This document shows positions 8,351 through 17,157 of a DNA stretch of 34,073 nt, in pieces. Position 1 is the first letter of the stretch; each line of letters starts with the position of its first letter. Source of the DNA: an uncultured Clostridia bacterium (GTDB lineage: Bacteria > Bacillota > Clostridia > Oscillospirales > Acutalibacteraceae); the NCBI GenBank assembly GCA_944380845.1, contig CALWIU010000034.1, positions 1 to 34,073 of the forward strand, given 5' to 3'. Position numbers and translations under genes: made by a program. Below the pieces are notes generated by a model. It saw nothing but the letters and a program-made list of their open reading frames with translations, was not told the DNA's origin and made no database searches.

Positions 8351-10315
8351 TTATGTCTCTTTGCTGTTTTCTGTTTTTTCGATTTTGGCAGTTGCTTGCG
8401 CTTTTCCCGTTTTGCCGCTGCGGGATCTGGTTTGTTTTTTAGCCAGATACAGGACGGAAAGAGGCGGCAGCGTCAATTCAATTGCCTGTTCCTGACCATG
8501 TATGGCCAAAGGCATGGTTTTGTACTGTTTTTTTCTGAGAATACCTTCGCCGCCAAAAGCGCGGTCGTCCGAGTTAAAAAGAATCTCATATGAGCCTTTT
8601 TCCGGAACGCCGACTTTGTAGAAATCACGACGCACCTTTGTAAAATTACAAATGGCGACGATCGTATCGCCCTTTTCATTACGCCGCATAAAGGCAACGA
8701 CCGAATTGGTATTATCGCCGCTAATCAGCCACTCGAACCCCTCCCAGGAATCATCGATTTCCCACAAAGGCGAATGTTCGAGATAAAAATGATTCAGCGC
8801 GCGGCTGTACTCTTTCAATTGACGATGCCGGTCGTATTGCAGCAGTAGCCAATCCAGTTCCTTTTTCTCGTTCCACTCAATAAACTGACCGAATTCCTGC
8901 CCCATAAACAACAGTTTTTTACCGGGATGTGCGTACATATACCCTAAAAACGCACGCACCCCGGCAAATTTTTCCTCATATTCACCGGGCATTTTATTGA
9001 TCAACGAGCATTTTCCGTGCACCACTTCATCATGAGAGATCGGCAGCACAAAATTTTCGGAAAAAGCATAGAAGAACGAGAATGTCACCAGGTCGTGATT
9101 GTACTTTCTGAAATATCCGTCCATGGAAAAGTATTTCAGGATATCATTCATCCAGCCCATGTTCCATTTGAAATTAAAGCCCAAACCACCCATGTAAACG
9201 GGTTTGGAAACCATCGGCCAGGAAGTGCTTTCTTCAGCGATCATCATTACACCGGGAAAATCACGAAAAACCGACTCGTTGATTTTACGAAGAAGGGCAA
9301 CCGCTTCCAGGTTTTCCTTGCCGCCGTCCTTATTGGGGATCCACTGTCCGTCGTCCCTGCCGTAATCCAGATACAGCATGGAAGCAACAGCGTCCACCCG
9401 CAATCCATCGATATGGAACTTATCGAACCAGAACGCAGCATTGGACATCAGGAAACTGCAAACTTCTGTTCTGCCGTAGTCAAAGACCTTTGTTCCCCAC
9501 TGATAATGCTCGCCTTTTTTCGGGTCTTTATATTCATAACAAGCCGTACCGTCAAATTCCGCAAGCCCGTTGGCATCCTTTGGGAAATGGGCAGGCACCC
9601 AGTCCATGATTACGCCCAAACCGGCTTCATGACATTTATTGACCAGATACATAAAGTCCTGAGGCGTTCCATAACGGGAGGTAACCGCGTAATAACCGGT
9701 CACCTGATACCCCCATGAGCCATCGAACGGATGCTCAGCCAGCGGCAAAAACTCAATGTGCGTATACCCCATCTCCAGCGCATAGGCAACCAGTTCATCC
9801 GCCAAATCACGATAAGAAAAAAAGTTATCATCCGCATATTTACGCCAGGAACCGGCGTGAACCTCATAGATATTGACCGGTGAATGATAAATGACCTGTT
9901 CGGTTCGCCGTTTCATCCACGCGTCGTCAGTCCACGAAAAACCATCCAGTTCATAAAACTTTGTTGCGTTGTCCGGACGCGTTTCCATATGATAACCATA
10001 CGGATCGCTTTTCATAAGGATCCTGCCGTCTTTCGCAGTGATTCGGTATTTATAAGCGTCATATTCCTTGACGCCCTTCACGACAGCCTCCCAAACTCCC
10101 TGATCGTTGATACGGCGGCATTTTGCTTCGTCGGCTTTCCAGCCGTTAAAATCCCCTGCTACGCCGACCGTTACAGCGTTCGGCGCCCAAACGCGAAAAG
10201 TGACCTCATCTTTTCCCGTGCGATGCGAACCCAGAAATTCATAGGCACGGGCATTATTCCCCTGATGAAACAGAAAAAGCGGATATTCCAGTTCTTTTTC
10301 GGATTTTCTTGCCAT
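8351..10315 (-). CDS. glgB: 1,4-alpha-glucan branching enzyme
   Basis: GlgB cuts alpha-1,4 chains and re-attaches them as alpha-1,6 branches in glycogen. The 654 residues comprise an N-terminal CBM48/isoamylase-type domain (about 20-110, [23 protein letters not shown]), a GH13 barrel and a C-terminal beta domain ending in a basic, low-complexity tail ([20 protein letters not shown]). GH13 signatures are [18 protein letters not shown] (nucleophile Asp about 308), the acid/base Glu of [10 protein letters not shown] (about 361) and ISHDEVVHG. The start is the ATG at 10315, seven bases after GAGGAGGT; an upstream in-frame ATG (10339) would overlap the start of the transcript. It is the first gene of the glycogen cluster with its promoter just upstream. 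Confidence 0.96.
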   Translation of the reverse strand: MARKSEKELEYPLFLFHQGNNARAYEFLGSHRTGKDEVTFRVWAPNAVTVGVAGDFNGWKADEAKCRRINDQGVWEAVVKGVKEYDAYKYRITAKDGRILMKSDPYGYHMETRPDNATKFYELDGFSWTDDAWMKRRTEQVIYHSPVNIYEVHAGSWRKYADDNFFSYRDLADELVAYALEMGYTHIEFLPLAEHPFDGSWGYQVTGYYAVTSRYGTPQDFMYLVNKCHEAGLGVIMDWVPAHFPKDANGLAEFDGTACYEYKDPKKGEHYQWGTKVFDYGRTEVCSFLMSNAAFWFDKFHIDGLRVDAVASMLYLDYGRDDGQWIPNKDGGKENLEAVALLRKINESVFRDFPGVMMIAEESTSWPMVSKPVYMGGLGFNFKWNMGWMNDILKYFSMDGYFRKYNHDLVTFSFFYAFSENFVLPISHDEVVHGKCSLINKMPGEYEEKFAGVRAFLGYMYAHPGKKLLFMGQEFGQFIEWNEKKELDWLLLQYDRHRQLKEYSRALNHFYLEHSPLWEIDDSWEGFEWLISGDNTNSVVAFMRRNEKGDTIVAICNFTKVRRDFYKVGVPEKGSYEILFNSDDRAFGGEGILRKKQYKTMPLAIHGQEQAIELTLPPLSVLYLAKKQTRSRSGKTGKAQATAKIEKTENSKET

Positions 10316-10348
10316 ATCAAACACCTCCTCACGCTTCATTATAAAGTT

Positions 10349-10377
10349 ATTTTAACAAACTTTCCCTTGCTTTTCAA
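10349..10377 (-). promoter_or_regulatory. Promoter of the glg cluster
   Basis: Minus strand TTGAAA (10377-10372), 17 bases, TAAAAT (10354-10349). The predicted leader is only about 27 bases and contains GAGGAGGT. No operator is evident. Confidence 0.8.
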
Positions 10378-10514
10378 GCGGTTTTGATTATTTTGTTCAG
10401 AAATTGCTTGAATTATTTTTGCAATCGTAGATATGTTGCACAAAAAACAAGTATTTCAAATGACAAATCTTACAAAATCGCAAACACGGCATTTCTTACC
10501 ATACAAGCAAGCAT

Positions 10515-10548
10515 GATAAAGGGCTGCCGACTCAAAATGCGGCAGCCC
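10515..10548 (-). terminator. Terminator after the dockerin-parvulin gene
   Basis: Minus strand GGGCTGCCG (10548-10540), a ten base loop, CGGCAGCCC (10529-10521), then TTTATC. It has a 9 bp perfect stem and lies 12 bases after the stop codon. Confidence 0.8.
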
Positions 10549-10560
10549 AAGCGATGGATA

Positions 10561-12369
10561 TTAAGCGAAATAACCGGATATGCTCTGCATGGCAAAATCA
10601 TAAGCGGCATCGGTGTCTTCCGATGAATAGACCGCCGTACCGGCATACTTTTCATCAAGATCAGACAAATATTCTTCCGTTTCCTCCGAAGCCAGTTCAG
10701 CACGGATGGTTGCCTTCCATTCCGGCTCATCTTCACGGCCGCAGAAATACATGATATGATAACCGTACTCGGTTTCCACAATGCCGGTATCACCCACCTG
10801 GCGGGATTCGTCGTATGCCCAGTCCTCAAACGGTTTTACATACTGTCCTCTTGGGATCTGCGTATACAATCCCCCTTCGCCGCCCTGGCCGCCGGAAGAA
10901 AGAGATGCGGTATCTTCACTGTATTTTTCCGCCAAAGCGGCAAAGCTTTCTTCTGTACGATCGCCTCGTTTGAACTCTTTTAAATAATCCTCACAAAGTT
11001 TGTAGGTTTCGGCTTTTGACAGAACACGCTCTCCGGAAAGATTTGTCACACCCTCTTCGGAAGTAACTTCTTCCGAATCATCGAAAGTTACCAGAATGTG
11101 GCGCACCGACGGCAAATGTTCTTCGTTGCGCGCCGCCGGTTCACAGACAAACAGCACATAGACATACATTCCCGTGCTGAAAATCTGCATATCGCCGGTT
11201 TTACGGTCAGAAGAAAAGGCCCAGTCGGCGGCATCTTCGCCGATGTTTTGCGAAATGGTATTATAATCGGCATCTTCTTCCAGCGAATTGATATCTTCCG
11301 AAAAATTCTCGGGATCCGTCTCAGCAGCGATTTTGACAAAAGATGCTTCATCCGTTACCTTGCTCATAAAATCGGCAGCGGCAGCCTGCTGCTGTTCGGC
11401 GTCAGAAGATCCATCTTCATTTTGAGAAATGCTGAAACGCATGGCGCGAAGAGTCACACGATTATATTCCTCCGGATCTTCATTATAAACCGCTTCGATT
11501 TCTTCATCGGTGATCTTTTGCGCCAGATCTTCAGAAATCTTATCCTGATACTTCTGCGCAAAAAGCTGATCTTTGATTACCTCTGACAAAACATAAGAGT
11601 TGATGCCTTCGCCATACTGCTGCAAAAGGAACTCATCGGTGCTGACGCCATAGGAAGCCGCTGCTTCGTCAATCGATGCAAGATTTTCCTTTACAAGCGC
11701 CAGATCATCTTCCGTAAGCGTCAATCCCATCGCTTTTGCCTGGCCGGCATAGTAGGAATACTGCTCCATGGTGGCAACCGTCAGCTCGCGGAAATATTCT
11801 GCATAAGAAATCTGGGAACCGTCTGCGGCGGATAAATATTGCTCCTCCGGCGACACACGGTAATCAAACCCCGTTAGCATTGCGCCGTAGCCTTCGCCAT
11901 AATAATAATCATAATAATAGGCCTGCTGGGCGTATGACATATACAGCGCCGAATAATAATAGCTGTATTCAGCAGCAGAAAAACTGCTGCCGTTGGCAAA
12001 CAAAATGCGGTCATTGACTCCCAATCCGTTCTTTGACAGGGGATCGGACAAATCAAGAGAAGCAGTCGGCTCTGTCCCGGCGGCGGCACGCAGTAAAATT
12101 TTGGCATCTGCCAAATCTACCTTGCCATCCATGTTATAATCACCCTGTTCGGCGGAAATCTTGCCCGACTGTGCCTCTTTTGCCAATGCACGGGCATCCG
12201 CAGCGGAAAGCGCGCCGTCACTGTCCACATCTCCGGTACCGGTATTGGTGACGCCCTCTTCCGTTTTCGCCGTTGTACCGGATTCCGAAGCAAAGGCAGG
12301 CAGCATACTGCTGACCGCAAGGGTCAATGAAAGCACTGCAATTAAAAAAACACGAAAAAATCGTTTCAT
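10561..12369 (-). CDS. Secreted parvulin-type peptidyl-prolyl isomerase with N-terminal dockerin-like domain
   Basis: A 602-residue exported protein. Residues 1-27 are a Sec signal peptide ending in LPAFA; no lipobox Cys is seen, unlike PrsA. Residues about 46-97 hold two dockerin-type calcium loops, DVDSDGALSAAD and DYNMDGKVDLAD, each followed by a short helix. A Tyr-rich SurA-N-like helical region follows (about 130-290), then two parvulin-like parts: a divergent one (about 300-412) and a canonical PpiC domain (about 420-545) with VRHILVTFDD, FAALAEKYSED, GGEGGLYTQIPRGQ and VETEYGYHIMYF. The likely role is folding of exported proteins at the envelope. The start is the second Met (12369), eight bases after AAAGGA. 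It lies 59 bases after zapA on the same strand. The dockerin-foldase fusion is unusual; whether a cohesin partner exists is unknown. Confidence 0.88.
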   Translation of the reverse strand: MKRFFRVFLIAVLSLTLAVSSMLPAFASESGTTAKTEEGVTNTGTGDVDSDGALSAADARALAKEAQSGKISAEQGDYNMDGKVDLADAKILLRAAAGTEPTASLDLSDPLSKNGLGVNDRILFANGSSFSAAEYSYYYSALYMSYAQQAYYYDYYYGEGYGAMLTGFDYRVSPEEQYLSAADGSQISYAEYFRELTVATMEQYSYYAGQAKAMGLTLTEDDLALVKENLASIDEAAASYGVSTDEFLLQQYGEGINSYVLSEVIKDQLFAQKYQDKISEDLAQKITDEEIEAVYNEDPEEYNRVTLRAMRFSISQNEDGSSDAEQQQAAAADFMSKVTDEASFVKIAAETDPENFSEDINSLEEDADYNTISQNIGEDAADWAFSSDRKTGDMQIFSTGMYVYVLFVCEPAARNEEHLPSVRHILVTFDDSEEVTSEEGVTNLSGERVLSKAETYKLCEDYLKEFKRGDRTEESFAALAEKYSEDTASLSSGGQGGEGGLYTQIPRGQYVKPFEDWAYDESRQVGDTGIVETEYGYHIMYFCGREDEPEWKATIRAELASEETEEYLSDLDEKYAGTAVYSSEDTDAAYDFAMQSISGYFA

Positions 12370-12428
12370 GTCTTTCATCCTTTCTACTTATGGAAGCGTC
12401 CGCTTCCGGATTTCTATTTGAACCGCAC

Positions 12429-12767
12429 TCAGTTTTTTTTGCCTGTTCCTGATTTTGCGGTCAATTGTTCATACGCTTCTTTATAATGATCGCGCTCCGC
12501 CTTAATTTTGGCGGCGTCATCCAAATAGGATTTGAGCTGCTCTTTTATATTATCCAAAATATTTTCCTTGCGGCGGTTTTCATCTGCATATTCCATTGCG
12601 GTCAAAATCGCAGCCTGTGTTACCGACACGCCTGCGCTTTCCTGTACATATTTTTCGATTTTTTCCTCCGTACCGGAAGCAAGCGACAAAATATACTCCT
12701 CTTTATCATTGGTCACAATACAAAAATCACAACCGCATACGGTAAAGCGTATTTTTTTCTTATCCAT
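12429..12767 (-). CDS. zapA: Cell division protein ZapA
   Basis: ZapA bundles FtsZ filaments at the division site. The 112-residue protein has the family pattern: a beta-hairpin head (KIRFTVCGCDFCIVTNDKEEYI), a dimerising helix (LASGTEEKIEKYVQ...SVTQAAILTAMEYADE) and a C-terminal coiled coil (about 70-105). Three Cys in the head are not typical. The chosen start is the ATG at 12767, with GGAAAGGA ten bases upstream. The frame stays open for another 48 codons upstream to an ATG at 12911 that has no ribosome site. The promoter at 12933-12961 implies a leader of about 160 bases. Confidence 0.88.
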   Translation of the reverse strand: MDKKKIRFTVCGCDFCIVTNDKEEYILSLASGTEEKIEKYVQESAGVSVTQAAILTAMEYADENRRKENILDNIKEQLKSYLDDAAKIKAERDHYKEAYEQLTAKSGTGKKN

Positions 12768-12932
12768 ATCATTCCTGTCCTTTCCGGAAAACGCCGAAAG
12801 TGCCGTTTCCCGCCTTCGTTCCAATCTGCTGCAAAACAATTGACACGCAGCGCGAACCATTGCATCCAAACAAAAAGAAGCCGATTTTTCAGAAGATTTT
12901 TTCCAGTTCATCTTTTGTTGTTATGTGAAGCT

Positions 12933-12961
12933 ATTATATCGCAAAGTCCCGGATTTCGCAA
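12933..12961 (-). promoter_or_regulatory. Promoter of zapA
   Basis: Minus strand TTGCGA (12961-12956), 17 bases, consensus TATAAT (12938-12933). Confidence 0.8.
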
Positions 12962-13041
12962 GTATTTTCCTTGTCGTGTTCTTTAGAATCTTATGAATCT
13001 TTCCTGTTTTTGGAAAATATAATTTATTTCTGGTCTGACTC

Positions 13042-13070
13042 TTGCAAGATCATTCATATTCTTTTATAAT
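13042..13070 (+). promoter_or_regulatory. Promoter of the radC-like gene
   Basis: TTGCAA (13042-13047), 17 bases, consensus TATAAT (13065-13070). Start predicted near 13077. Confidence 0.8.
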
Positions 13071-13147
13071 ATTAAAGTTCTCTGAAAGTGTTTGCTTCTC
13101 TCATACCATTCTTTTGCACAGAACAAGACAAAAAAGGACGGTTTGCT

Positions 13148-13900
13148 ATGCCAGAAAAAACCAATCCATTTGCTTTTCAAGACGGAGACGCCGCTATAGA
13201 ATTTGATCCTTCCGGTCACCGTCAGCGCATGAAAAACCAATATCTGCAAAAGGGGCTGGAATCCTTCCGTGATTATGAACTGCTGGAAATGCTGCTATTC
13301 TTTATCATTCCCAGAAGAGATACCCGCGTGCTGTCCCGCCGGCTTTTAAACACTTTCGGAGATTTGGACAGCGTTTTCCGCGCGTCTCCGGAACAGCTGT
13401 GCTCTGTCGCCGGCATCGGTGAGAAAACCGCTTCTTTTCTTGTCTTTTTTCAGCAGCTTGCAGAAGAATATCTGACAAGGCTTTCAGCAGAATATACGCC
13501 GTGTGAAAAAGCGCGTTTTGAAAAAACCGTTTCTCCCCTTTTTGCGCAGCAGTACCTTGCCGCAGCCTTTTCCGATGAAAAGCCGCCTTTTTATTCCATC
13601 CTTTGCCAGGACAATGTCGGCGCCATTCTTTGCTGCCAAAAGATCACCGCATCTGAACCGCTGGATATTCGAGAGATTGGTTTATTGATTTCTGAAAAAG
13701 CGGCAGCCTTTGTTACGGTCGGGCATCATCTGCCCTGTGCTCAGGAAGAACTCAATGCAAACGAGATCGATACCGCTGAGCAAATCGCCACCATTGCCTG
13801 CAATCTGAAATCCTGGCTTCAGGATTACATTCTTTTCACACCGGAAACCTTATTTTCTTTTCGCGATGAAGGCTATCTGGATGATTTTTATTTTGAATAA
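13148..13900 (+). CDS. RadC-like protein with degenerate JAB/MPN domain
   Basis: A 250-residue relative of the RadC (UPF0758) family, whose function remains unsettled. The N-terminal part is clear: GHRQRMKNQYLQKG, then FRDYELLEMLLFFIIPRRDT and a helix-hairpin-helix SVAGIGEKTASFL. The C-terminal MPN fold is eroded. Where RadC proteins have the zinc-binding HxHPSGD...S..D, this one reads VGHHLPCAQEELNANEID: the second His is Leu, and the Ser and Asp positions are Asn and Glu. Zinc hydrolase activity is therefore unlikely, though the end (FRDEGYL) still matches the SLREEGLL of RadC. The start is the ATG at 13148, nine bases after AGGA; an in-frame GTG at 13088 lies too near the promoter. It is followed by a strong terminator and stands as a single-gene unit. 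Confidence 0.8.
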   Translation: MPEKTNPFAFQDGDAAIEFDPSGHRQRMKNQYLQKGLESFRDYELLEMLLFFIIPRRDTRVLSRRLLNTFGDLDSVFRASPEQLCSVAGIGEKTASFLVFFQQLAEEYLTRLSAEYTPCEKARFEKTVSPLFAQQYLAAAFSDEKPPFYSILCQDNVGAILCCQKITASEPLDIREIGLLISEKAAAFVTVGHHLPCAQEELNANEIDTAEQIATIACNLKSWLQDYILFTPETLFSFRDEGYLDDFYFE

Positions 13901-13931
13901 ATGCCGCAAAAAATGGATGCGTTCCCCACCG

Positions 13932-14036
13932 AATCTCTGAATGCACCGTGAAACCGATCAGAGATTACCGATATTTATCATATACGAACCAGAAGTTCGC
14001 TATTCCCTCTGTTTTTCGGCGTTGCCATCGAATACA
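13932..14036 (+). other. Structured 3' region after the radC-like gene
   Basis: AATCTCTGA (13932-13940) pairs exactly with TCAGAGATT (13958-13966), followed by a CGAAC-CAGAA-GTTCG hairpin near 13994-14008. An alternative pairing CAGAG/CTCTG is possible. These precede the terminator at 14042. This may be a structured 3' UTR or a small RNA; no family was recognised. Confidence 0.4.
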
Positions 14037-14041
14037 ACAGA

Positions 14042-14079
14042 AAACCGGCTGTCAGTTTTCAGGAACAGCCGGTTTTTTT
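14042..14079 (+). terminator. Terminator of the radC-like gene, possibly bidirectional
   Basis: AAACCGGCTGT (14042-14052), a 12 base loop, ACAGCCGGTTT (14065-14075) and a run of seven T ending at 14079. It sits between two converging genes. The minus-strand T-tract is short (TTTTCTG), so the reverse function is weaker. Confidence 0.88.
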
Positions 14080-14101
14080 GCTTTTGTGGGTTTTCAGCAA
14101 C

Positions 14102-15019
14102 TCAGACCCTGCTTTTCAAAAACCGCAGGAATGCTGCCATACATTTTTTCGCTTCCAGCGTTTGAAAATTCAAATGGTAGCAATGGTTGTTCAACAGCCC
14201 GCCGCAATGGTAGCTTTCCACTGTTTTACAGGTGTTTCTGAGTTTTTCTTCCATTACCGCACCCTGACCGACACAAATCAAATCATCCTCTGCCCAGGCA
14301 ATAAATACCGGGCACCAGTTTGCATTGACATAATCAATAGGCGCGACATACTGAATATAGGGATAATCTTTCAAATTGTTTAACTTCCGGTCTACATGGT
14401 ACCCAAAAAGCATACTTGCCGTATCCTGGATCAAATCCGGCGGAAGGGTGCCGCTTGTTAAAGTTTGCACATCATAAATTCCGCAAAAGGGAGCGATAGC
14501 TGCTAAATTAACCTGAAGTTCATGACCGCCGACTGCTTTGCGCAACTCGTCGTCATAGGCCAGCGCCGCTACATAAGCGGTCAAATATCCGCCGGACGAA
14601 TCGCCGGTAACAATGATTTTATCAAGGTCGATCGGATATTCCTTTGCCAGGACCGGTAAAAAATTCAACGCATCGATACAGTCGTTGCAAAGCACCGGAA
14701 AAACCACATCAGGCGGCATCCGGTAATTGATATCAAAGACAAAATAACCGTTATGCGCGTAAAACTCACAGAGGGATTCGCGATAGTCCTTATCCCCCAT
14801 GACAAATCCCCCGCCATGAATATTAACAATAATCGGGAATTTCACCCCGGACGCCATCCGATTCTTATCATAAAATATGTTTCCGGATGTCGCCCGGCCG
14901 CCCTGATCGCTGTACGGCACATTCGGCACCTGTTCAATCAAAGGGAAGTGCACATGATTCTGCATCTGATAACAAAGAATATCGACTGCTTTGAACACAA
15001 GCTGAGATTTGGAAAGCAT
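14102..15019 (-). CDS. Alpha/beta hydrolase, esterase/lipase of the HSL type
   Basis: A 305-residue cytoplasmic alpha/beta-hydrolase fold protein of the hormone-sensitive-lipase/acetyl esterase group. The oxyanion-hole motif HGGGF is at about 68-72 and the nucleophile elbow GDSSGG at about 139-144 (Ser 141). The acid is probably Asp in AWAEDDLICVG and the His is in NHCYHLNF near the C-terminus, completing a Ser-Asp-His triad. It likely hydrolyses short acyl esters, such as acetyl groups on sugars, but the substrate is unknown. The start is the ATG at 15019, six bases after AGGAGG; earlier in-frame Mets overlap or precede this site. It converges with the radC-like gene and diverges from guaB. 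Confidence 0.85.
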   Translation of the reverse strand: MLSKSQLVFKAVDILCYQMQNHVHFPLIEQVPNVPYSDQGGRATSGNIFYDKNRMASGVKFPIIVNIHGGGFVMGDKDYRESLCEFYAHNGYFVFDINYRMPPDVVFPVLCNDCIDALNFLPVLAKEYPIDLDKIIVTGDSSGGYLTAYVAALAYDDELRKAVGGHELQVNLAAIAPFCGIYDVQTLTSGTLPPDLIQDTASMLFGYHVDRKLNNLKDYPYIQYVAPIDYVNANWCPVFIAWAEDDLICVGQGAVMEEKLRNTCKTVESYHCGGLLNNHCYHLNFQTLEAKKCMAAFLRFLKSRV

Positions 15020-15068
15020 AACCATCCTCCTGAAGAAACGGCGTTGTCTATTGCCGCAGAACACGCCG

Positions 15069-15096
15069 ATCATATTTGCATTAGTTTACCAGTAAA
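15069..15096 (-). promoter_or_regulatory. Possible promoter of the hydrolase gene
   Basis: Minus strand TTTACT (15096-15091), 16 bases, TATGAT (15074-15069), about 50 bases before the start codon. A TTCGTT/AACGAA dyad lies 13 bases upstream (15109-15129) and could bind a regulator. Confidence 0.4.
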
Positions 15097-15254
15097 ATCA
15101 TGCGTTTGTTCGTTGTTACTGTGAACGAAACATGAATAAGAATTCTTTATTTGGAATGAGAGAAAAGCCTCGATTCAAAAAGGCAAACAAAACAGCCTTC
15201 ACACAGGGATATTTTATTCTTATCGTTTACGGCAAGAGAATATGCAAAAACAGA

Positions 15255-15294
15255 CAAGGAAAAAGGGCGGTCTTACGACCGCCCTTTTTCCTTG
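15255..15294. terminator. Perfect 18-bp terminator-like hairpin with no evident gene
   Basis: CAAGGAAAAAGGGCGGTC (15255-15272), TTAC loop, and its exact inverse (15277-15294). The A-rich and T-rich flanks of the GC core lie within the stem, as in bidirectional terminators. It lies between two divergent genes, so neither neighbour should end here. Confidence 0.75.
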
Positions 15295-15357
15295 GGGAAG
15301 AGAAAATAAAATGAAAAGGAATTAGCAAAAAAAATAATTGATTACGGTATTTATTAT

Positions 15358-15401
15358 AGACATGGCACATCGCGAAATGTTTACCGAAGTATGTCTTTTT
15401 T
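15358..15401 (+). terminator. Second terminator-like hairpin upstream of guaB
   Basis: AGACAT (15358-15363) pairs with ATGTCT (15391-15396), with an inner ACAT/ATGT pairing (15367-15380), and six T end at 15401. The stem is imperfect. It is 107 bases upstream of the guaB promoter. Confidence 0.4.
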
Positions 15402-15507
15402 GTAAACAATGGAATGGATTCCCTGTGTTTTCTGTCGAACCAGCAAGACCCAAAATCACAAAAGCATTTTAGGAAACGCGAAAACAGGAAAAAGAGAGAT
15501 CTTTTTC

Positions 15508-15536
15508 TTGCAAAGGGGAGCAAAAAAGAGTATACT
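15508..15536 (+). promoter_or_regulatory. Promoter of guaB
   Basis: TTGCAA (15508-15513), 17 bases, TATACT (15531-15536). The leader would be only about 25 bases, too short for a riboswitch downstream of this promoter. Confidence 0.75.
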
Positions 15537-15565
15537 ATATAAAATACCTGAGAAAAGGATGATGA

Positions 15566-17044
<1,479 letters not shown>

Positions 17045-17087
17045 TCTCATGGCATTTCTACGGCTTCGCCGCACGGCGCGCCGCAAG

Positions 17088-17128
17088 CCCGCCGGCGGCA
17101 AATGATTTTTGCCGCCGCGCGGGTTTTT
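17088..17128 (+). terminator. Terminator of guaB
   Basis: Inner stem GGCGGCAAA/TTTGCCGCC (to 17116), outer CCCGC/GCGGG with small bulges, then five T (17124-17128). It ends 29 bases before the next start codon, so the next gene relies on read-through or an unseen promoter. Confidence 0.85.
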
Positions 17129-17157
17129 CATTTCACTGCAAGAGTGGGGGGCTACTT

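Larger units (their letters stand above)
12768..13147. other. Divergent intergenic region between zapA and the radC-like gene
   Basis: It holds two good sigma-A-like promoters back to back (12933-12961 minus, 13042-13070 plus). The zapA leader (12768-12926) contains a hairpin just before the ribosome site: minus strand CGGGAAAC (12812-12805) pairs with GTTTTCCG (12792-12785). This leader also stays open in the zapA frame. No RNA family was recognised. Confidence 0.6.

Noticed and set aside
12768-12926. T-box or known riboswitch in the zapA leader
   Set aside because: No T-box core (AGGGTGGNACCGCG) or other consensus was found.
15132-15314. A 60-codon plus-strand frame in the guaB upstream region
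   Set aside because: It has no ribosome site and runs through a perfect 18-bp terminator-like hairpin.
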